From Branchipolynoe longqiensis (lineage: Eukaryota; Annelida; Polychaeta; Phyllodocida; Polynoidae), in contig CM059187.1 of NCBI GenBank assembly GCA_030323885.1, positions 84,094,027 to 84,158,026 on the forward strand: DNA of 64,000 nucleotides, written 5' to 3'. Below the pieces are notes generated by a model. It was not told the DNA's origin and searched no databases. It worked only from the letters and a program-made list of their open reading frames with translations. Made by a program: the position numbers and the translations under genes. This document shows positions 46,680-57,942 of the stretch, piece by piece (position 1 is the first letter of the stretch; the number at the start of each line of letters is the position of its first letter).

Positions 46680-47180
46680 AATATATGGAATTAACAAAAT
46701 TATAGATCAAGCTTCATTTTATTTACTGACAAATTAAACTTCATTTACACGCATGCAAAAATATTCAACAAGATCTCACGCAAATTTTGGAATATTAAAA
46801 AAATTCTAAAAGCATATCGCTCTTGATTCTTTTGAGTTTCCACTGAAATAATAATTGTAATGTTTGGACCACTTTGAACAGTTAAGGGGGGTACCTACAT
46901 TAGAAAAGTCAAACTTCAAATGCACTCAAATTTTCGAATATGTTTTTAATTCAAAAAGCATATTGCTTTTGAATCATTGGAGCTTCCAGTGAAATTATAA
47001 TAGTAATGCTTGGACCCATTTGAAAATTGATGGAGTGTACTCACCATTTGAAATGTTAAACATACAATTCAGGCCTTGCTATACATTCGCGGGCGATGTA
47101 TTTGTTTTGTATTCATTTTTAAGAAGGAAAAATGCTAAAGATTTGTGTTCTTGGAGTTAATATGGCCTTTCTTGGCTCCT
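46680..47180. repeat. Dispersed repeat family H, two tandem diverged copies
   Basis: 46680-46890 and 46885-47160 both carry AAAGCATAT.GCT.TTGA, the CACTGAAAT.ATAAT block and a GGGGGTACCTAC-like boundary. Confidence 0.65.
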
Positions 47181-47199
47181 GATCTGTGAATTCCACGTT

Positions 47200-49240
47200 C
47201 AAATGACTGCCACAGATGTGGTCTCAAAAAGTTTGATTAAAAAAAAGGTTTGCCGATAGTGGCGCCACATGCGGATAGGAGGGTACCTACCAATCACCCC
47301 GTACTGTTCTGTACACCCTAGATAAAAGATGGCCATAAAAGATTCACCTCTGATTCTGTTCAGATGTGAATTACAACGCTATGAAAACGGAGAAAATGTG
47401 TCTCACTGTTGATTGTGACTTGCAGAAAAATGTCAAATATGAGATGGGCTTTCAAAACCAATGTGTTCTGATAAAGCACTTTAATTAAGCCCTTTAATTT
47501 GACACATGGATGGACCTAATAGGTCAACTAGAACCTAAGTTATGATATGCAATGTACCTGGAAAACAGGCAGGAATTTTGAACAGAGTAGCATTGAGCTA
47601 ACAATAGGTACTCCAAAGTGGGCGTGTACGGTGTCCGCAGCGCGAAATTTGACATATTTGAACCCTTTTAAAAACACTCCAAACTTCACTAATTCTGCTT
47701 GGTTTGAAATAAAATTTATATGAAATTAAAGCTCGTTCTTTTGTCTTTTAGGGTATCTGATTTTTAATTATTATTATGAAATAAATTACAGTCAATGGAC
47801 ACTTGTTGGGGGGTACCATCGGCAGCTCTGAGCATGCTCGCCGAGTTTGTTTTCATCCAGTCTGAGCTACTCCCTTCCTAAAATTGATACCTTGGTGAGT
47901 ACAGTGACCTGAGCTAAAAAATAACCGCCAATGAAAGACAGAGAAGAAACTAGGCTTCATTAGCATATCAAGCATGGGTGTTTTTGAGTGGGAAATTTGA
48001 TTGAACTGCAGGAGTGAAAACATTAAGACATTAATCCTCCTTGAAAATTGATCAGGATCATTTTGAAAATTATATCATCAGAAAGCTTCAGTCTTCCTCT
48101 ACCTAACCAGAACAATATTTGATTGAGATTTATATCATGCGCATAAAGGTTGGTATGATAAGTGACTGCTGCAAGAATGTGGCTATTGTCAGCTCGCGCT
48201 AAAAGTGAATGTTGTCTTTCTTTCTCTGATCAGTTAGAAAATGATGTCATCATGTAGAGCTTTTAATTCTGGGGTTATTTTGGTATAAAGATTGCAGTGA
48301 TAGGACAATTAGAATGGGAGTTATGCTATTTTTCCTAATTTTATTGTCAGCTCGCGATGCCTAAAAGTGAATGTTGGCTTTCTTTCTCTGATCAGTTAGA
48401 AAATTATGTCATCATGTAGAGCTTTTAATTCTGGCTATTTTGGTATAAAGATTGCTGTGATAGGACAATTAGAACGGGAGTTATGCTATTTTTCTTTATT
48501 TTACTGAATTTATTATTGGTGGTTGTTGGAAATTAAGGAATTTAGCAAGTTTGATATGACATTTCAGAAAGAATACTAACAGTGATGGTCTGTAAAAAAT
48601 TGAGCTTCTTATTTGTACTATGGAGAATGAGATTCTTTAATATTGGACAGATCATATGCAAAATAGCTTCCAGGTGGGACCCTAAAAACCAAGATTTGGC
48701 TAATTTGGAAATGTGCACAAATCGGGGTTAAAAAAAACCAATCACTCATAACTTTGCAGCTATTCAATCGATCTAAATGATTTTTATATCATTGATATCC
48801 AATTTAAAAGATCCGTACAGATATATAACTTGTAATACTGACCTGTTGAAAATAGAAATCACTTTGGAGTACCTACTAACTAACAAGGAGGGAATTTCTT
48901 TAAATGAAGACTATATTGGTATATTGAGGAACTTGTAGACATCAGTGCTCATATTCAGGTCATTATGAAACTTCACATAAATAAAAGTATAGATACTAAA
49001 TAACAGTTCTTTGCAGAAAAGAAAAAAGTATCATTTTGCATGTGTGTACCAATGAAGGGCAAATTAACTTCAACTTCAGAAAGCTGGAGTTCTGTCAATT
49101 CCTTATGAATTTCGAACAAACAAAAACTGCAAACTCAAAATAGCAGCAGATTCACCACAATTTGAGCAGAGCATTTTCGTGCGCAACCAAATACGGCACA
49201 CTGAAACGAATTTAGCGCTGGCATGTGCGGCGGATTTCCA
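47200..49240. other. AT-rich intergenic sequence
   Basis: No gene recognised. It includes the tandem pair at 48186-48500 (listed separately). Confidence 0.4.
48186..48500. repeat. 158-bp tandem duplication
   Basis: 48186-48343 and 48344-48500 are about 95% identical (TTGTCAGCTCGCG...GGGAGTTATGCTATTTTTC). Confidence 0.92.
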
Positions 49241-49289
49241 AGTGGCTTAAATATATAGACCCCAAAATGTTCCTACAGAAAAAGTTAAA

Positions 49290-49475
49290 TATCTCTGAAG
49301 CCGCACCACATATAAACAAACTGCTTGACATACAAACAGAATATGTTTAACAAAGAGAATATATCAAATGTATATGGGGACCATTTACCGATTAGCGTGG
49401 CTGAGCACTGGAAGTTGGGTGACTTTAGAGTTCTTATCTCAGCTCAGCTTTAAAATATTTCTTCATAGAAAATTA
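49290..49475 (-). repeat. Dispersed repeat family G, inverted fragment
   Basis: AAACAAACTGCTTGACATAC and AGAATATGTTTAACAAAG are the complement of the start of the 56600 copy. Confidence 0.6.
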
Positions 49476-49744
49476 TGTCCCCAAATGTTTGTATTTTAAA
49501 CATTCGAATTTCCAAAATGAATCAGAAAAACAATTTGATGTGTTGTACGGGTTGTTTGCGCGCTGCAACGCTGCATGCGGTCAACTTTTTCTTGTGGGAC
49601 GATGCATGAGTACTCGTGCACAAAGATTTGCAAGTCTCTATCTTAGTTTGGTATTCCTACTTTCTATTGATCAATAGGCAATAGCAATAAGAAAGAATGG
49701 GTACAATGTTAGTTTGGAATATATGGAGCGCTAATTTGGGGAAT

Positions 49745-49965
49745 AGCTTTACCACAGAAATGAGGTCATGGGATTCGAAACCCAGTCTGAGTCAAACCAA
49801 TGACTTAAACATTGATACTTGACACTTATTGCTACCTAGTCTGGTTCCCCGTCCTGATATGACCTTAGATGTTGCTAGGACGTAAAGCAACAACAAACAA
49901 ACAAACCTAGTCTGGCCATCAACATTATTAGGATAGGACAAGGAGCACTGGAATAATATATGGAA
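49745..49965 (+). repeat. tRNA-derived SINE family A, rearranged
   Basis: Head GGGATTCGAAACCCAGTC, then the 3' tail (CCGTCCTGATATGACCTTAG) placed before the middle body (AGTCTGGCCATCAACATTAT), so internal segments are out of order. Confidence 0.75.
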
Positions 49966-50019
49966 GACGAATTTTCTACGATTGAAATTTCCCCTGTTTA
50001 ATCAACTAATGTACCAACA

Positions 50020-50940
50020 CTATTTAAAAAAAAAAAAATGAATGCCTTTGAAGTATGTAACATGGGCCAGTTTCAGCGCTGTTCACTGCCATTATACCGG
50101 TGCAGAGTGGAGTCGCTGAACTACCTATTGTTTCCTTGTTCTAAAAAATAATCCAAAGTCTACATTTACTGAATTAGCTGGACATAGATATGAGGACGCA
50201 ATACACTTAGTAAGAATATTATTGCATGTGTTTGATAACCATTGCATTTTTGTGACAATAATTGGCAGACTGTTTTTTTGTGTGTGATGAATTCATTTAC
50301 CGTGCTCTTAACGGACAAGTACACTTGTTTTCACGGCTGTGCAGCACATGCCCAATTTGATTAAAATCTTTTGAATTTTGTTTTTAGTAATAATTTTACC
50401 ATGTAAAGATAGAATAACATTTACGTCATCAGGAAGTGTAGATCTAAAGGGATTTAAAGATTCTTACTATCCCCCTCGGAACGGTTTTTCTCTACACCTA
50501 GACTAGTGCATATCTCTAGTACCAATACTAGTAGCTATTTCAGCATGCATAAGTACATATATATAACTACATCTATGGCTTCTCCTAAGATTTCTTGCTT
50601 ATTGCTGACTTTTTTAATTTTTTTATTGTGATTCCAATGATAGTAGAAATCAGTTGTCCGTTTAACAAAGCATTTAATTAGAAGAGCTGTGGGCCACAAT
50701 TGCCAAATTTTGTCATTGTTAAATATGTGGTTTCAAACTACCCAGGGCCTTTTGGTTGGATTTCTTTGTTGTTGATAATATGCGGGTCGCTTTTCTGAAA
50801 TAGAAACCATGTGGAAAATCAGGTTGCAGCAGATTGGTGGATTACCAATTACTGAATTAGCTATGGTCGCAAAGGATTGGTTGATGAGGTTGAATGAATA
50901 AATTATGGTTTTGTCCTTTCAATTCTCATTCTCATCCCTG
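50020..50940. other. AT-rich intergenic sequence
   Basis: No gene or repeat recognised. Confidence 0.35.
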
Positions 50941-50962
50941 AATAGCCGTACGCTTACTAATA

Positions 50963-51153
50963 CAGTGAAACCTCTCTAACCGACTTCCTCCACAGATCGA
51001 CCACTCCCCTATATTGATCGCTTTATTTTGGTCCCAAACGATCGCCCATACAATACCATTGTAATGATACGAAAAACTCCATAAACCGACCACCTCCCTA
51101 AATGGACCATTTAAAGTCGGTCCCATGGTCGATCGATTTAGTGAGGTTTACTG
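50963..51153. mobile_element. pogo/Tigger-like MITE (family F), intact
   Basis: CAGTGAAACCTCTCTAAC to GATTTAGTGAGGTTTACTG, flanked by TA. It ends 253 bp before the CRCP start codon. Confidence 0.9.
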
Positions 51154-51217
51154 TAATTGTTGACATCCAGCATGGATTATATATAAAGTTAAATGTCTTG
51201 TCTAAAATTAACATTAA

Positions 51218-51405
51218 TGTTTTTTCCCCTTTTATCTCAGATACTGTTCGTGATCATCGCGCTGAGCTGGGGATTTGTGTTTTATGCTGGAAGAGTAGTT
51301 TCTTTGAGGCACGTGTCTAGGATATCCGGCAGGAACTAGAACATCATCTCATCCTTACATACCTCATCAAATCATTAAAAAAAATAGATATATGTAAATT
51401 TAATC
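51218..51405 (+). other. CRCP upstream region with strong splice acceptor
   Basis: TTTTTTCCCCTTTTATCTCAG ends at 51240 and looks like a 3' splice site. The following sequence is open for 32 codons (51241-51339) with a hydrophobic start (ILFVIIALSWGFVFYAGRVV) and a basic end. It is either CRCP 5' UTR or the last exon of an unrecognised membrane-protein gene. Confidence 0.4.
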
Positions 51406-51612
51406 ATGGAAGTGATTGATGAAGCATCAGCAATGATTAGCAATTATGAAGTTTATATTATGCTACAAGAACTGCAGAAAGAACAGAAAGCTCAAAAGCG
51501 CCACAATAAGAGTAGGGAGCATCTTGCCACGATATCCTACTCGACACTGAAATACCTTGAGAAAATGCCGTGTCAGTACCAATCGCCGGAAGTCATTGCA
51601 AACTTTATTCAG
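51406..51612 (+). CDS. CRCP: RNA polymerase III subunit RPC9 (CRCP), exon 1
   Basis: The ATG at 51406 (A at -3, G at +4) opens a 69-codon exon that ends at the donor ATTCAG|GTAATG in phase 0. The peptide contains ISNYEVYIMLQELQKEQK, then ISYSTLKYLEKMPCQYQSPEVI. These blocks match human CRCP/RPC9, the small Rpb4-like partner of RPC8 in the stalk of RNA polymerase III, which takes part in initiation of tRNA and 5S transcription in the nucleus. The same vertebrate protein was first described as a CGRP-receptor component. The exon carries the N-terminal tip-associated helices; the HRDC-like part follows in exon 2. Confidence 0.92.
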
Positions 51613-51894
51613 GTAATGTATTAGGTTATTCAATATTAGTGGAACTAAATCTAGTGGTCACAGGAATAGGGTTTTTCTTCTGAACGGAAATCATTGAATA
51701 TAAATTTATTCTAACCGTGATTTGCGGTAACCGGGAAGACTCAATCCATCTGCTAATATAAGTATATTTGTAAAACACATTTAGAGTGGATTTTATACTA
51801 TCCAATTGCCTCCTATCAAAACGTACCGTGTTTTCCAAGGCTCACAACTCACTACTGACCCAACTTCCCAGTAAAAACATAAGTAGACATTTAA

Positions 51895-52220
51895 AGTTGC
51901 ATAGTCCGATTGTTTTGAGGTTATCTCATTTACTGAGATATAATCATGTTAGGTTGATCATTGTAATCTACCTTACTTTAGTTTGAAGTAACTTTTATTT
52001 TGAGATATTTGAAGGGCAAACATGCTCAATTAATTTTGGCAAGCTTGCCACTAACACCATAGGCTTCTGCAGTAACAGGTTCTATTAAATTGATGCAGTA
52101 TTCCATTATATGTGACAACAAATGTTTAATAAGTGCATCAGTATCTAAGTTAGATATATGTAGAATCTGGATAATTGTTTTGGTTTTGAAAATTTAATGT
52201 TTTAATCAGACTATGCAGCT
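51895..52220 (+). mobile_element. TTAA MITE (family E), intact, in the CRCP intron
   Basis: AGTTGCATAGTCCGAT to ATCAGACTATGCAGCT with TTAA on both sides (51891-51894, 52221-52224). Confidence 0.87.
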
Positions 52221-52792
52221 TTAAATTCGATTATGTCAGCAATTATATCCATAGGAACGATTGCGCTATCGTGTATTATGGGATGTTACATTTTTTTTTT
52301 TTTTTAAATAAGACATGTGGTTAAATTATGGGGGTAAGTAGACGGGCAGAGACTCCGCCTGGAGGGAAGAAGTGGAAAGTTACTTGATAGACCTTCGGGC
52401 CACCAGGTGTCACAATCCAAACAGCAAGGTACATATCATAAGGAAGTTACATGACTAATAGGTAGTGACAAGGACAATAATAGGATAACTAGATCGTACA
52501 ATATTCGCATAAATACTTTATACATCACATAAAGATAATCGTTAACATTCTCATTTTGTTCAGATTCAAATGTTGAGCGCCATGGAAGTGTAGTGCCTGA
52601 TGACTTTAAGAAGTGTAATATATAAGTCGAAACGAATATGTTAGATGCATTATGAGAGTTTGGTATGCTCAGCGAAGTGTTCTATTGCAGCAAGTAAGTT
52701 TACTGTCCTAAAAAAATGAGTTATTGGTTCGACTTATTCCTATTATTTTGTTAATACAAAAAAATCACTAAACTAAAAGAATATAATTGCAG

Positions 52793-53017
52793 ATGTTGGC
52801 CCCATTCAAGCTTACAAAAGCGGAGAAGCTACAGCTACTAAACCAGCGGCCTATGAGCGCTGTGGAGATCCAGCTGCTAATTGAGGAGAGTGAAGAGCGG
52901 CTCACTGAGGACCAGATCGAAGAGCTGCTCGAGTTGGTGACCACACACATACCTGGTCCGCCGGCGGAGCAGCTTGCTGCGACCGGAGAGGAGCAGCCCA
53001 TGGACCAGACTGGCTAA
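52793..53017 (+). CDS. CRCP: RNA polymerase III subunit RPC9 (CRCP), exon 2 with stop
   Basis: The acceptor ATTGCAG|ATGTTG opens this exon in phase 0, and TAA at 53015-53017 ends the protein. It encodes [20 protein letters not shown], then [22 protein letters not shown], almost identical to the C-terminal HRDC-like helices of human CRCP, plus a short divergent acidic tail. Together with exon 1 the protein is 143 residues, close to the usual ~148. The first codon of the exon is ATG, but it lacks a start context and the N-terminal half is in exon 1, so it is not the start. The 3' UTR carries a truncated pogo-like MITE (53218-53379); an AATAAA at 53827-53832 is a plausible poly(A) signal. Confidence 0.93.
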   Translation: MLAPFKLTKAEKLQLLNQRPMSAVEIQLLIEESEERLTEDQIEELLELVTTHIPGPPAEQLAATGEEQPMDQTG

Positions 53018-53217
53018 TTATTTAATGTCACCAAAGACAATGTACGACTGGATGCACCACTCAGCGCTTTCCCGTGAAACACAGTGCTGCCACCCAACAG
53101 CAAACAAGGCCAGTGGACAGGTCCCCCAGCCCAGCCTGACTGCTGTACCATTGAAACAAGGGGACAGGTTCCCTAGCCCACCCTGACTGCTGTACCATCG
53201 AAGACAATGTACGACCA

Positions 53218-53379
53218 TAGTTTGACCACTCCCATATATCGATCGCTTTATTTGGGTCCCAAACGACCATCCATGCAATACCTTTGTAGCGAAATGAAAA
53301 CTCCATAAACCGACCACCTCCCTAAATGGACCATTTTAAAGTATGCCCTAAGGTCGGTCGATTTAGAGAGGTTTTACTG
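53218..53379. mobile_element. pogo/Tigger-like MITE (family F), truncated, in CRCP 3' UTR
   Basis: Lacks the left terminus (starts TTTGACCACTCCC) but keeps GATTTAGAGAGGTTTTACTG. Confidence 0.85.
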
Positions 53380-53826
53380 AACTACAATAATTCAATACCA
53401 ACATGATTTCACTAAACTGAACACTTATTTCAATTTTGAAATTGTTATGAGTGTTCACACCTACTTACTACTACCAAAGACAATGTAATTGCCATTTAAT
53501 GTGCACCTTGTTTGCCATGGGATGGCACCACTGCATGATTATTTCAGAAATTCCTATATGAAAGCACTGAGTGGCATGTCTTGTCTTTGATTTCACTGGC
53601 CATGTCATGTGTGGGACAGTACTCATTAAAAATGGAATACATAATGTGACTCCCCATTATTATACATCTATTTAATATATAAGCTTGTAACAAAGGAATT
53701 GTAGTTATACTCGAGGCGTGATTTTTCAATCTATCTCAATGTTAATTAATACCATGTGGTTAACATATTTAGTATTGCGTTCATCAACGTGGGTTAACTT
53801 AATGAACTATGTACAAAAAATGTACC

Positions 53827-53832
53827 AATAAA
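53827..53832 (+). terminator. Candidate CRCP poly(A) signal
   Basis: AATAAA in TACCAATAAATTG about 810 bp after the CRCP stop. Other signals nearer the stop were not obvious. Confidence 0.4.
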
Positions 53833-54004
53833 TTGTTAACTAAAAACAAGCCATCGTATCGATTATTTATTCGTCTCCAAAATAGGTTTAAGCCATCAAA
53901 GTGATTTTCAACTATACTATTAAATTAGACCATGACCGGATACTTCCTTCTCTTTCATTATTGGAAGAGATGAAGATAATGAAATTATCTGGAACTACTT
54001 TACA

Positions 54005-54575
54005 TTATTTTGCACATGTGGCCATGGCTTCCCTTGTGGAAGGTTAGGCATTCTAATCCCGGCTGAGTCAAACCAATGACTTAAATTGTTTATATTTGTT
54101 GCTATCTAGCCTGGCACTCAACTTTAATAGGATAGGGCAAGATTGGCTCGGTATCAGTAAATAGGAGTAGGCTAGCCTAGTAGTAAGATTAGAAAAATAA
54201 ATACATATATACCAAGAAAATCCAAAAAAACTAACATAGGCTACTAACCATACCAACCAATTATCTATCTGCTACTGAAATGCAGGCAATCAAATACCTT
54301 ATCAGCAGCCACTGTGTGGTAAGATGAACACCAACACTACAACTGGCCAGCATTGAAAACAAGCCTGGGTACTCGGGCTTATATGCTATGGACAGTATAA
54401 ATACAGCCTCAATAAAAAAAAATCAGGATAATGACACTAGATACCTGATCACGGCGCAGGTGGCCTCGTCTACCAGTTGGCCAGTACTTATAAAGTGGTT
54501 CTGAGTGCGCAGTTACAAGCGGATACCCACCCTGATGACCTTAGATGTTACTAGGATGTAAAACCCAAACAACCA
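54005..54575 (+). repeat. tRNA-derived SINE family A split by a retroposon
   Basis: 54005-54162 and 54417-54575 are the two halves of one plus-strand SINE. The interruption is flanked by duplicated ATCAG. Confidence 0.85.
54163..54420 (+). mobile_element. Poly(A)-tailed retroposon (family O) inserted in a SINE
   Basis: Same family as 25935-26133; ends in an A run, then the target duplication ATCAG. Confidence 0.85.
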
Positions 54576-54577
54576 TT

Positions 54578-54845
54578 GGGCAACATCTACAGTCATTCAT
54601 ATCAGGACAAATACTGACTGGTGACAGGGCGCACTATTGTTGACTAGTGCTGGCCCACTGGAAGACCGGGCCGATAGCACCATGACCCAATATCCCAGTC
54701 AGTCACATTATCTTGATCTTGGGTGTTTGTCCTATCTTACTAAGACCGAACGACAGACTAGACAGCTAGAAGAATCAATTTTTTAAGTCATTGGCTTGAC
54801 TTGGTCGGGGTTCGCTTACCAATTCGGCCACCATGTATGGTCACT
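54578..54845 (-). repeat. tRNA-derived SINE family A, inverted neighbour
   Basis: Tail-to-tail with the plus-strand copy ending at 54575; ends in the head complement TACCAATTCGGCCACCATGT. Confidence 0.85.
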
Positions 54846-55020
54846 TTACATGAAATTAGAAATGAAAACCAAGACCAATGCACTTAATTACAGGGTATTT
54901 TTTAATTCATATAAACATGGTTTCTTCCTCAGTCATGATATTTAAATATCCACATGGACAACAGCATGGAGAATAAATTAAGCTGCCGTGTGCTTAAATC
55001 ATGATGTCCCATTTAGAAAT

Positions 55021-55110
55021 TTACATCGGCATCGAAGTCTGCTTCTTGAATCCTTTGTCGTTGAAATCATCGAATTCCTTTTCTTCGACATGCGGCCACC
55101 TCGGATCGTC
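55021..55110 (-). CDS. NDUFB6: NDUFB6-like complex I accessory subunit, last exon
   Basis: On the minus strand, acceptor CTTCAG|GAC opens 29 codons plus TAA. The peptide is DDPRWPHVEEKEFDDFNDKGF followed by a short Lys/Met-containing end. It joins the upstream exon in phase 0 as IYP|DDP. The spacing and the motif 'PGDP...P...DF..RGF' recall the C terminus of invertebrate NDUFB6 (B17), a single-pass inner-membrane subunit of respiratory complex I. Human NDUFB6 has a comparable FPGD...PPMKEF end. The assignment rests on the join of three short exons and remembered family pattern, so it is moderate. Confidence 0.6.
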   Translation of the reverse strand, partial: DDPRWPHVEEKEFDDFNDKGFKKQTSMPM

Positions 55111-55254
55111 CTGAAGTAATTATAGAATAAGCTTAGAATGCGTATATAGCAAATAACTAGAACTTCATGCTAGTAGTAAATGACAACCACTTCAAAAAGC
55201 CAATGTACATGTATCAACTATCCATAACGGGACCTAAGTCATTACCCTCAGTTT

Positions 55255-55375
55255 CCTCTTCTATGTAGAAACAAATGCTTCATAAGTGCACCAGTATCTA
55301 AGTTGGATATGTAGAATCTAATCAAGAAATGATTTGCTTTCGCACATTTTATGCTTTCATCAGCTTAAATAAAAA
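55255..55375 (+). repeat. TTAA MITE (family E), right-end fragment
   Basis: TTCTATGTAGAAACAAATGC and AAGTGCACCAGTATCTAAGT match the intact copies; lies in an intron of the NDUFB6-like gene. Confidence 0.7.
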
Positions 55376-55548
55376 GGCACAATGAACAGAAAATACGAGG
55401 TTATATAAATTATTTGTGAGATTTGACCGAATTCAGTAGAATACATAGCCACCTATTTAGGTTACTGGAATCAAAATATTTTAAAAGCCTAATATATTTC
55501 AAGAAAGAATTCTAGTTTGTACCCATCTAAGATGGTGTTGATACTTAC

Positions 55549-55605
55549 CGGATATATCGGAGCCCTGTTTCCATATATATGCCATCCAGTTTGTGTAGTC
55601 CAGTT
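55549..55605 (-). CDS. NDUFB6: NDUFB6-like complex I accessory subunit, penultimate exon
   Basis: This 57-nt exon (19 codons) has acceptor TTTGTAG|AAC and donor TATCCG|GTAAGT, both in phase 0. It encodes NWTTQTGWHIYGNRAPIYP. The NxWT..GW....R pattern directly after the membrane helix is what I associate with arthropod and mollusc NDUFB6. Because it is very short it is recognisable only through the neighbouring exons and clean splice signals. Confidence 0.6.
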
Positions 55606-55699
55606 CTACAAAATAATATTCTCAATGCCATGAGTCACACGTAAACAAGTTGAAACTTGGTATGAATAATTTGTCGCATTTATTCTTCTTTCATATACG

Positions 55700-55880
55700 T
55701 TTGTTTGTTGTTTTATGTCCTAGCAACATCTAAAGTCATATCAGGACAGGCACCGACTTGTGTCGACAAGTATCAATTGTTAAGTCATTGGTTTGACTCG
55801 ACCAGGGTTCGAACCCACGGTCTACCAACACGGGAAACAGACGCTCTACCTCATTCGGCCAACCCGTCTGGTCTTTCATA
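55700..55880 (-). repeat. tRNA-derived SINE family A, internally deleted
   Basis: Tail and head are joined directly after CCGACTTGTG; the body is missing. B-box complement AGGGTTCGAACCCACG is well kept. Confidence 0.87.
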
Positions 55881-56363
55881 TACGAGTTAAGATCCATAAG
55901 TATTTATTAGATAAGATTTGTCAGTCTCATTTTCAGACAAAAGAATAGATTGCACGGAAATCACAATCGTCCATTGCGCCTGCCGTTACTAGCATTTAAA
56001 ATTTATTCATGCACACAGAAAACAATGTCTGTATTGAGGGGGAAATTTACAATTACGAATTTGAAGAATGGCCAAGATACATGAACCTTATAAATAAGAT
56101 AATAGAATACACATAATTTGTCTAAAATCATGTAACACGACAATAAAAACTAAATATTCGCAATTTTGTATTTAAAAAAAAAAAACACACAAAACCGAGA
56201 GGGCAAAATGTTCATGGAATGATTCCGTGGAAATCGGAATGGTTGGCAGGTCTATTAGTATTAGATGCCGCTATAGCTATTATTTTCATTTCAAGTGGAA
56301 ATATGAAATTGTAGTATAGCACCGTTAGTTCACAGCTAACAACTCAACTGTATAGTTGCTTAC

Positions 56364-56465
56364 CGCAGGATGATACTTGATATGGTACCAAGCAGCATAT
56401 ACGAGAACGCTTGTCATAGCCGCCTTGGGCATGTAGAAACGAAAACGGGTAGCGATAGTCTTGCC
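56364..56465 (-). CDS. NDUFB6: NDUFB6-like complex I accessory subunit, transmembrane exon
   Basis: The exon has acceptor GATTTCCAG|GGC behind a good pyrimidine tract and donor CCTGCG|GTAAGC. Its 34 codons encode a basic stretch (TRFRFYMPK), then one hydrophobic helix (AAMTSVLVYAAWYHIKY), then HPA. The helix followed by Tyr-His-x-Lys-Tyr-His corresponds to the single membrane span and KYH box of NDUFB6. The 5' exons, which should encode the Trp/Arg-rich N-terminal segment, were not found between 56466 and 64000; they may lie right of the window, beyond the inserted LINE. A different small inner-membrane protein is possible. Confidence 0.6.
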
Positions 56466-56594
56466 CTGGAAATCATAGAAGAGAAGAGCATTCATTAATC
56501 TTTCTTGTTTTGATTAATAATAAACCAGCTTTACCACTAAGCTCCATCATATCAGGTGGATCAAGAACTAGAATAGAAAAGATGCAGGTTGCTG

Positions 56595-57175
56595 AGTAAA
56601 TGGCCCCCATATAAATTTAATATATAATCTGTTTGTTAAACATGTTATCTGTTTGTGTGCTAAGCGGTTTGTTTCTATGTGGTGCGGTTTTAGACATAGT
56701 TCACTTTTTCTGAAACAAGATTTTGGGTTGTTGTAGTTTGCCATATTGGTTTCTTGGCAGCTCGATGCTACTCTGGTCAGAATTCCTACCCTTATAAACC
56801 AATGCACTGACTGAGATAAATGGACGATTTTCCCATAGATAAAAATATTGACATTCTGGGTAAATGAAACAAGCAGATAAATTTTAAGAAGCAAAATATA
56901 TTCTCCACATAAATCTTAATAATATTTACCCACTACCTTTGATTTGAAAAATATAATAAAATATGTAGTTTAATGGACCTTAAAAGTAAAATCTACGGCA
57001 ATCTACCGTCGGCATCTTGTCTTTTTGCATTCTCTCCCAGTTCACCAACCCTGTGCCGATATAAGTAGCCATTTGATACTGGGACCAGGGATCCTACTTC
57101 CTGTTCCATACTAAAGCTATTTTCGCCCGTATTTAGACTATGTGATCGTTCACCCATACTATAATATAAGTACGG
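56595..57175 (+). repeat. Dispersed repeat family G, longest copy
   Basis: Contains both the left block (TAAATTTAATATATAATCTG, also in the 21565 element) and the right block shared with 9490-9865. A frame at 56568-56894 across it is spurious. Confidence 0.75.
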
Positions 57176-57179
57176 GGCG

Positions 57180-57940
57180 AATCTTTATCTAGTCTAGACT
57201 GATGACATGCAGATAACACAATGACTAGGTATGTGCGCATAGCGGTGTTTACCCAACTGTAGCCTCATTTTTGTTTTGGCCTTCAGGCAACTAGACAACA
57301 AGGGAACCCCTCGAAATCCCCATTGTAATATCTTCAGAGCTATACAAACGGTTTGATGACATAGATCACAAGTTGGCCATTCAAATGAAACTATTCATAT
57401 TGTGAACAGAGCATTAGAAAATGCCCAACTTCTGCTTTCAGTATTAAGCTAAAGCCAGCTCATCAAAGTCATCATTATTGCTACTGAACTGGAGTAAAAT
57501 ATTTGTTTATAATATCATAGCATACTTGTTTGATTATTTAACTGATGATTTTGAAGTTTGATTGAAATTGATGGTTGAGAGTGGTTTCATGTTCAGATGC
57601 GCTACTTTGTGAGATTCGTTCTCGCATGGGGAAAAAAATGTTTTAATCTTACGGAGCTTTGCAATGATACCTAATTCATGAAAATTTATGAAGAAATTAA
57701 AAAAACTAAAAAAACCTTTTAGTGAACCCCATACACAATCAGGTTAATTTAGTCATAAAGTTCTATTGTTTTCCCATGAAGTCCAGTTGCCAGAGATTAT
57801 GCTAATTGTACATCATAAAAACTACCATAACTTTCTCATTTGGGATCCCAAAGAGATGATCTTGGTATCATTGGAATGATATTCTCAAGAGCTTTCTATC
57901 AATTCCAATTTAAATGTAATCCATTAATTAAATTTTTGAC
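57180..57940. other. Sequence without recognised features
   Basis: Upstream of the NDUFB6-like TM exon; I looked for its 5' exons here on the minus strand and found none. Confidence 0.35.
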
Positions 57941-57942
57941 CA

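Noticed and set aside
52787..53017. Independent 76-codon gene starting at TTG or ATG at CRCP exon 2
   Set aside because: The conserved N-terminal half of RPC9 is in the upstream exon and the splice sites join in phase 0.
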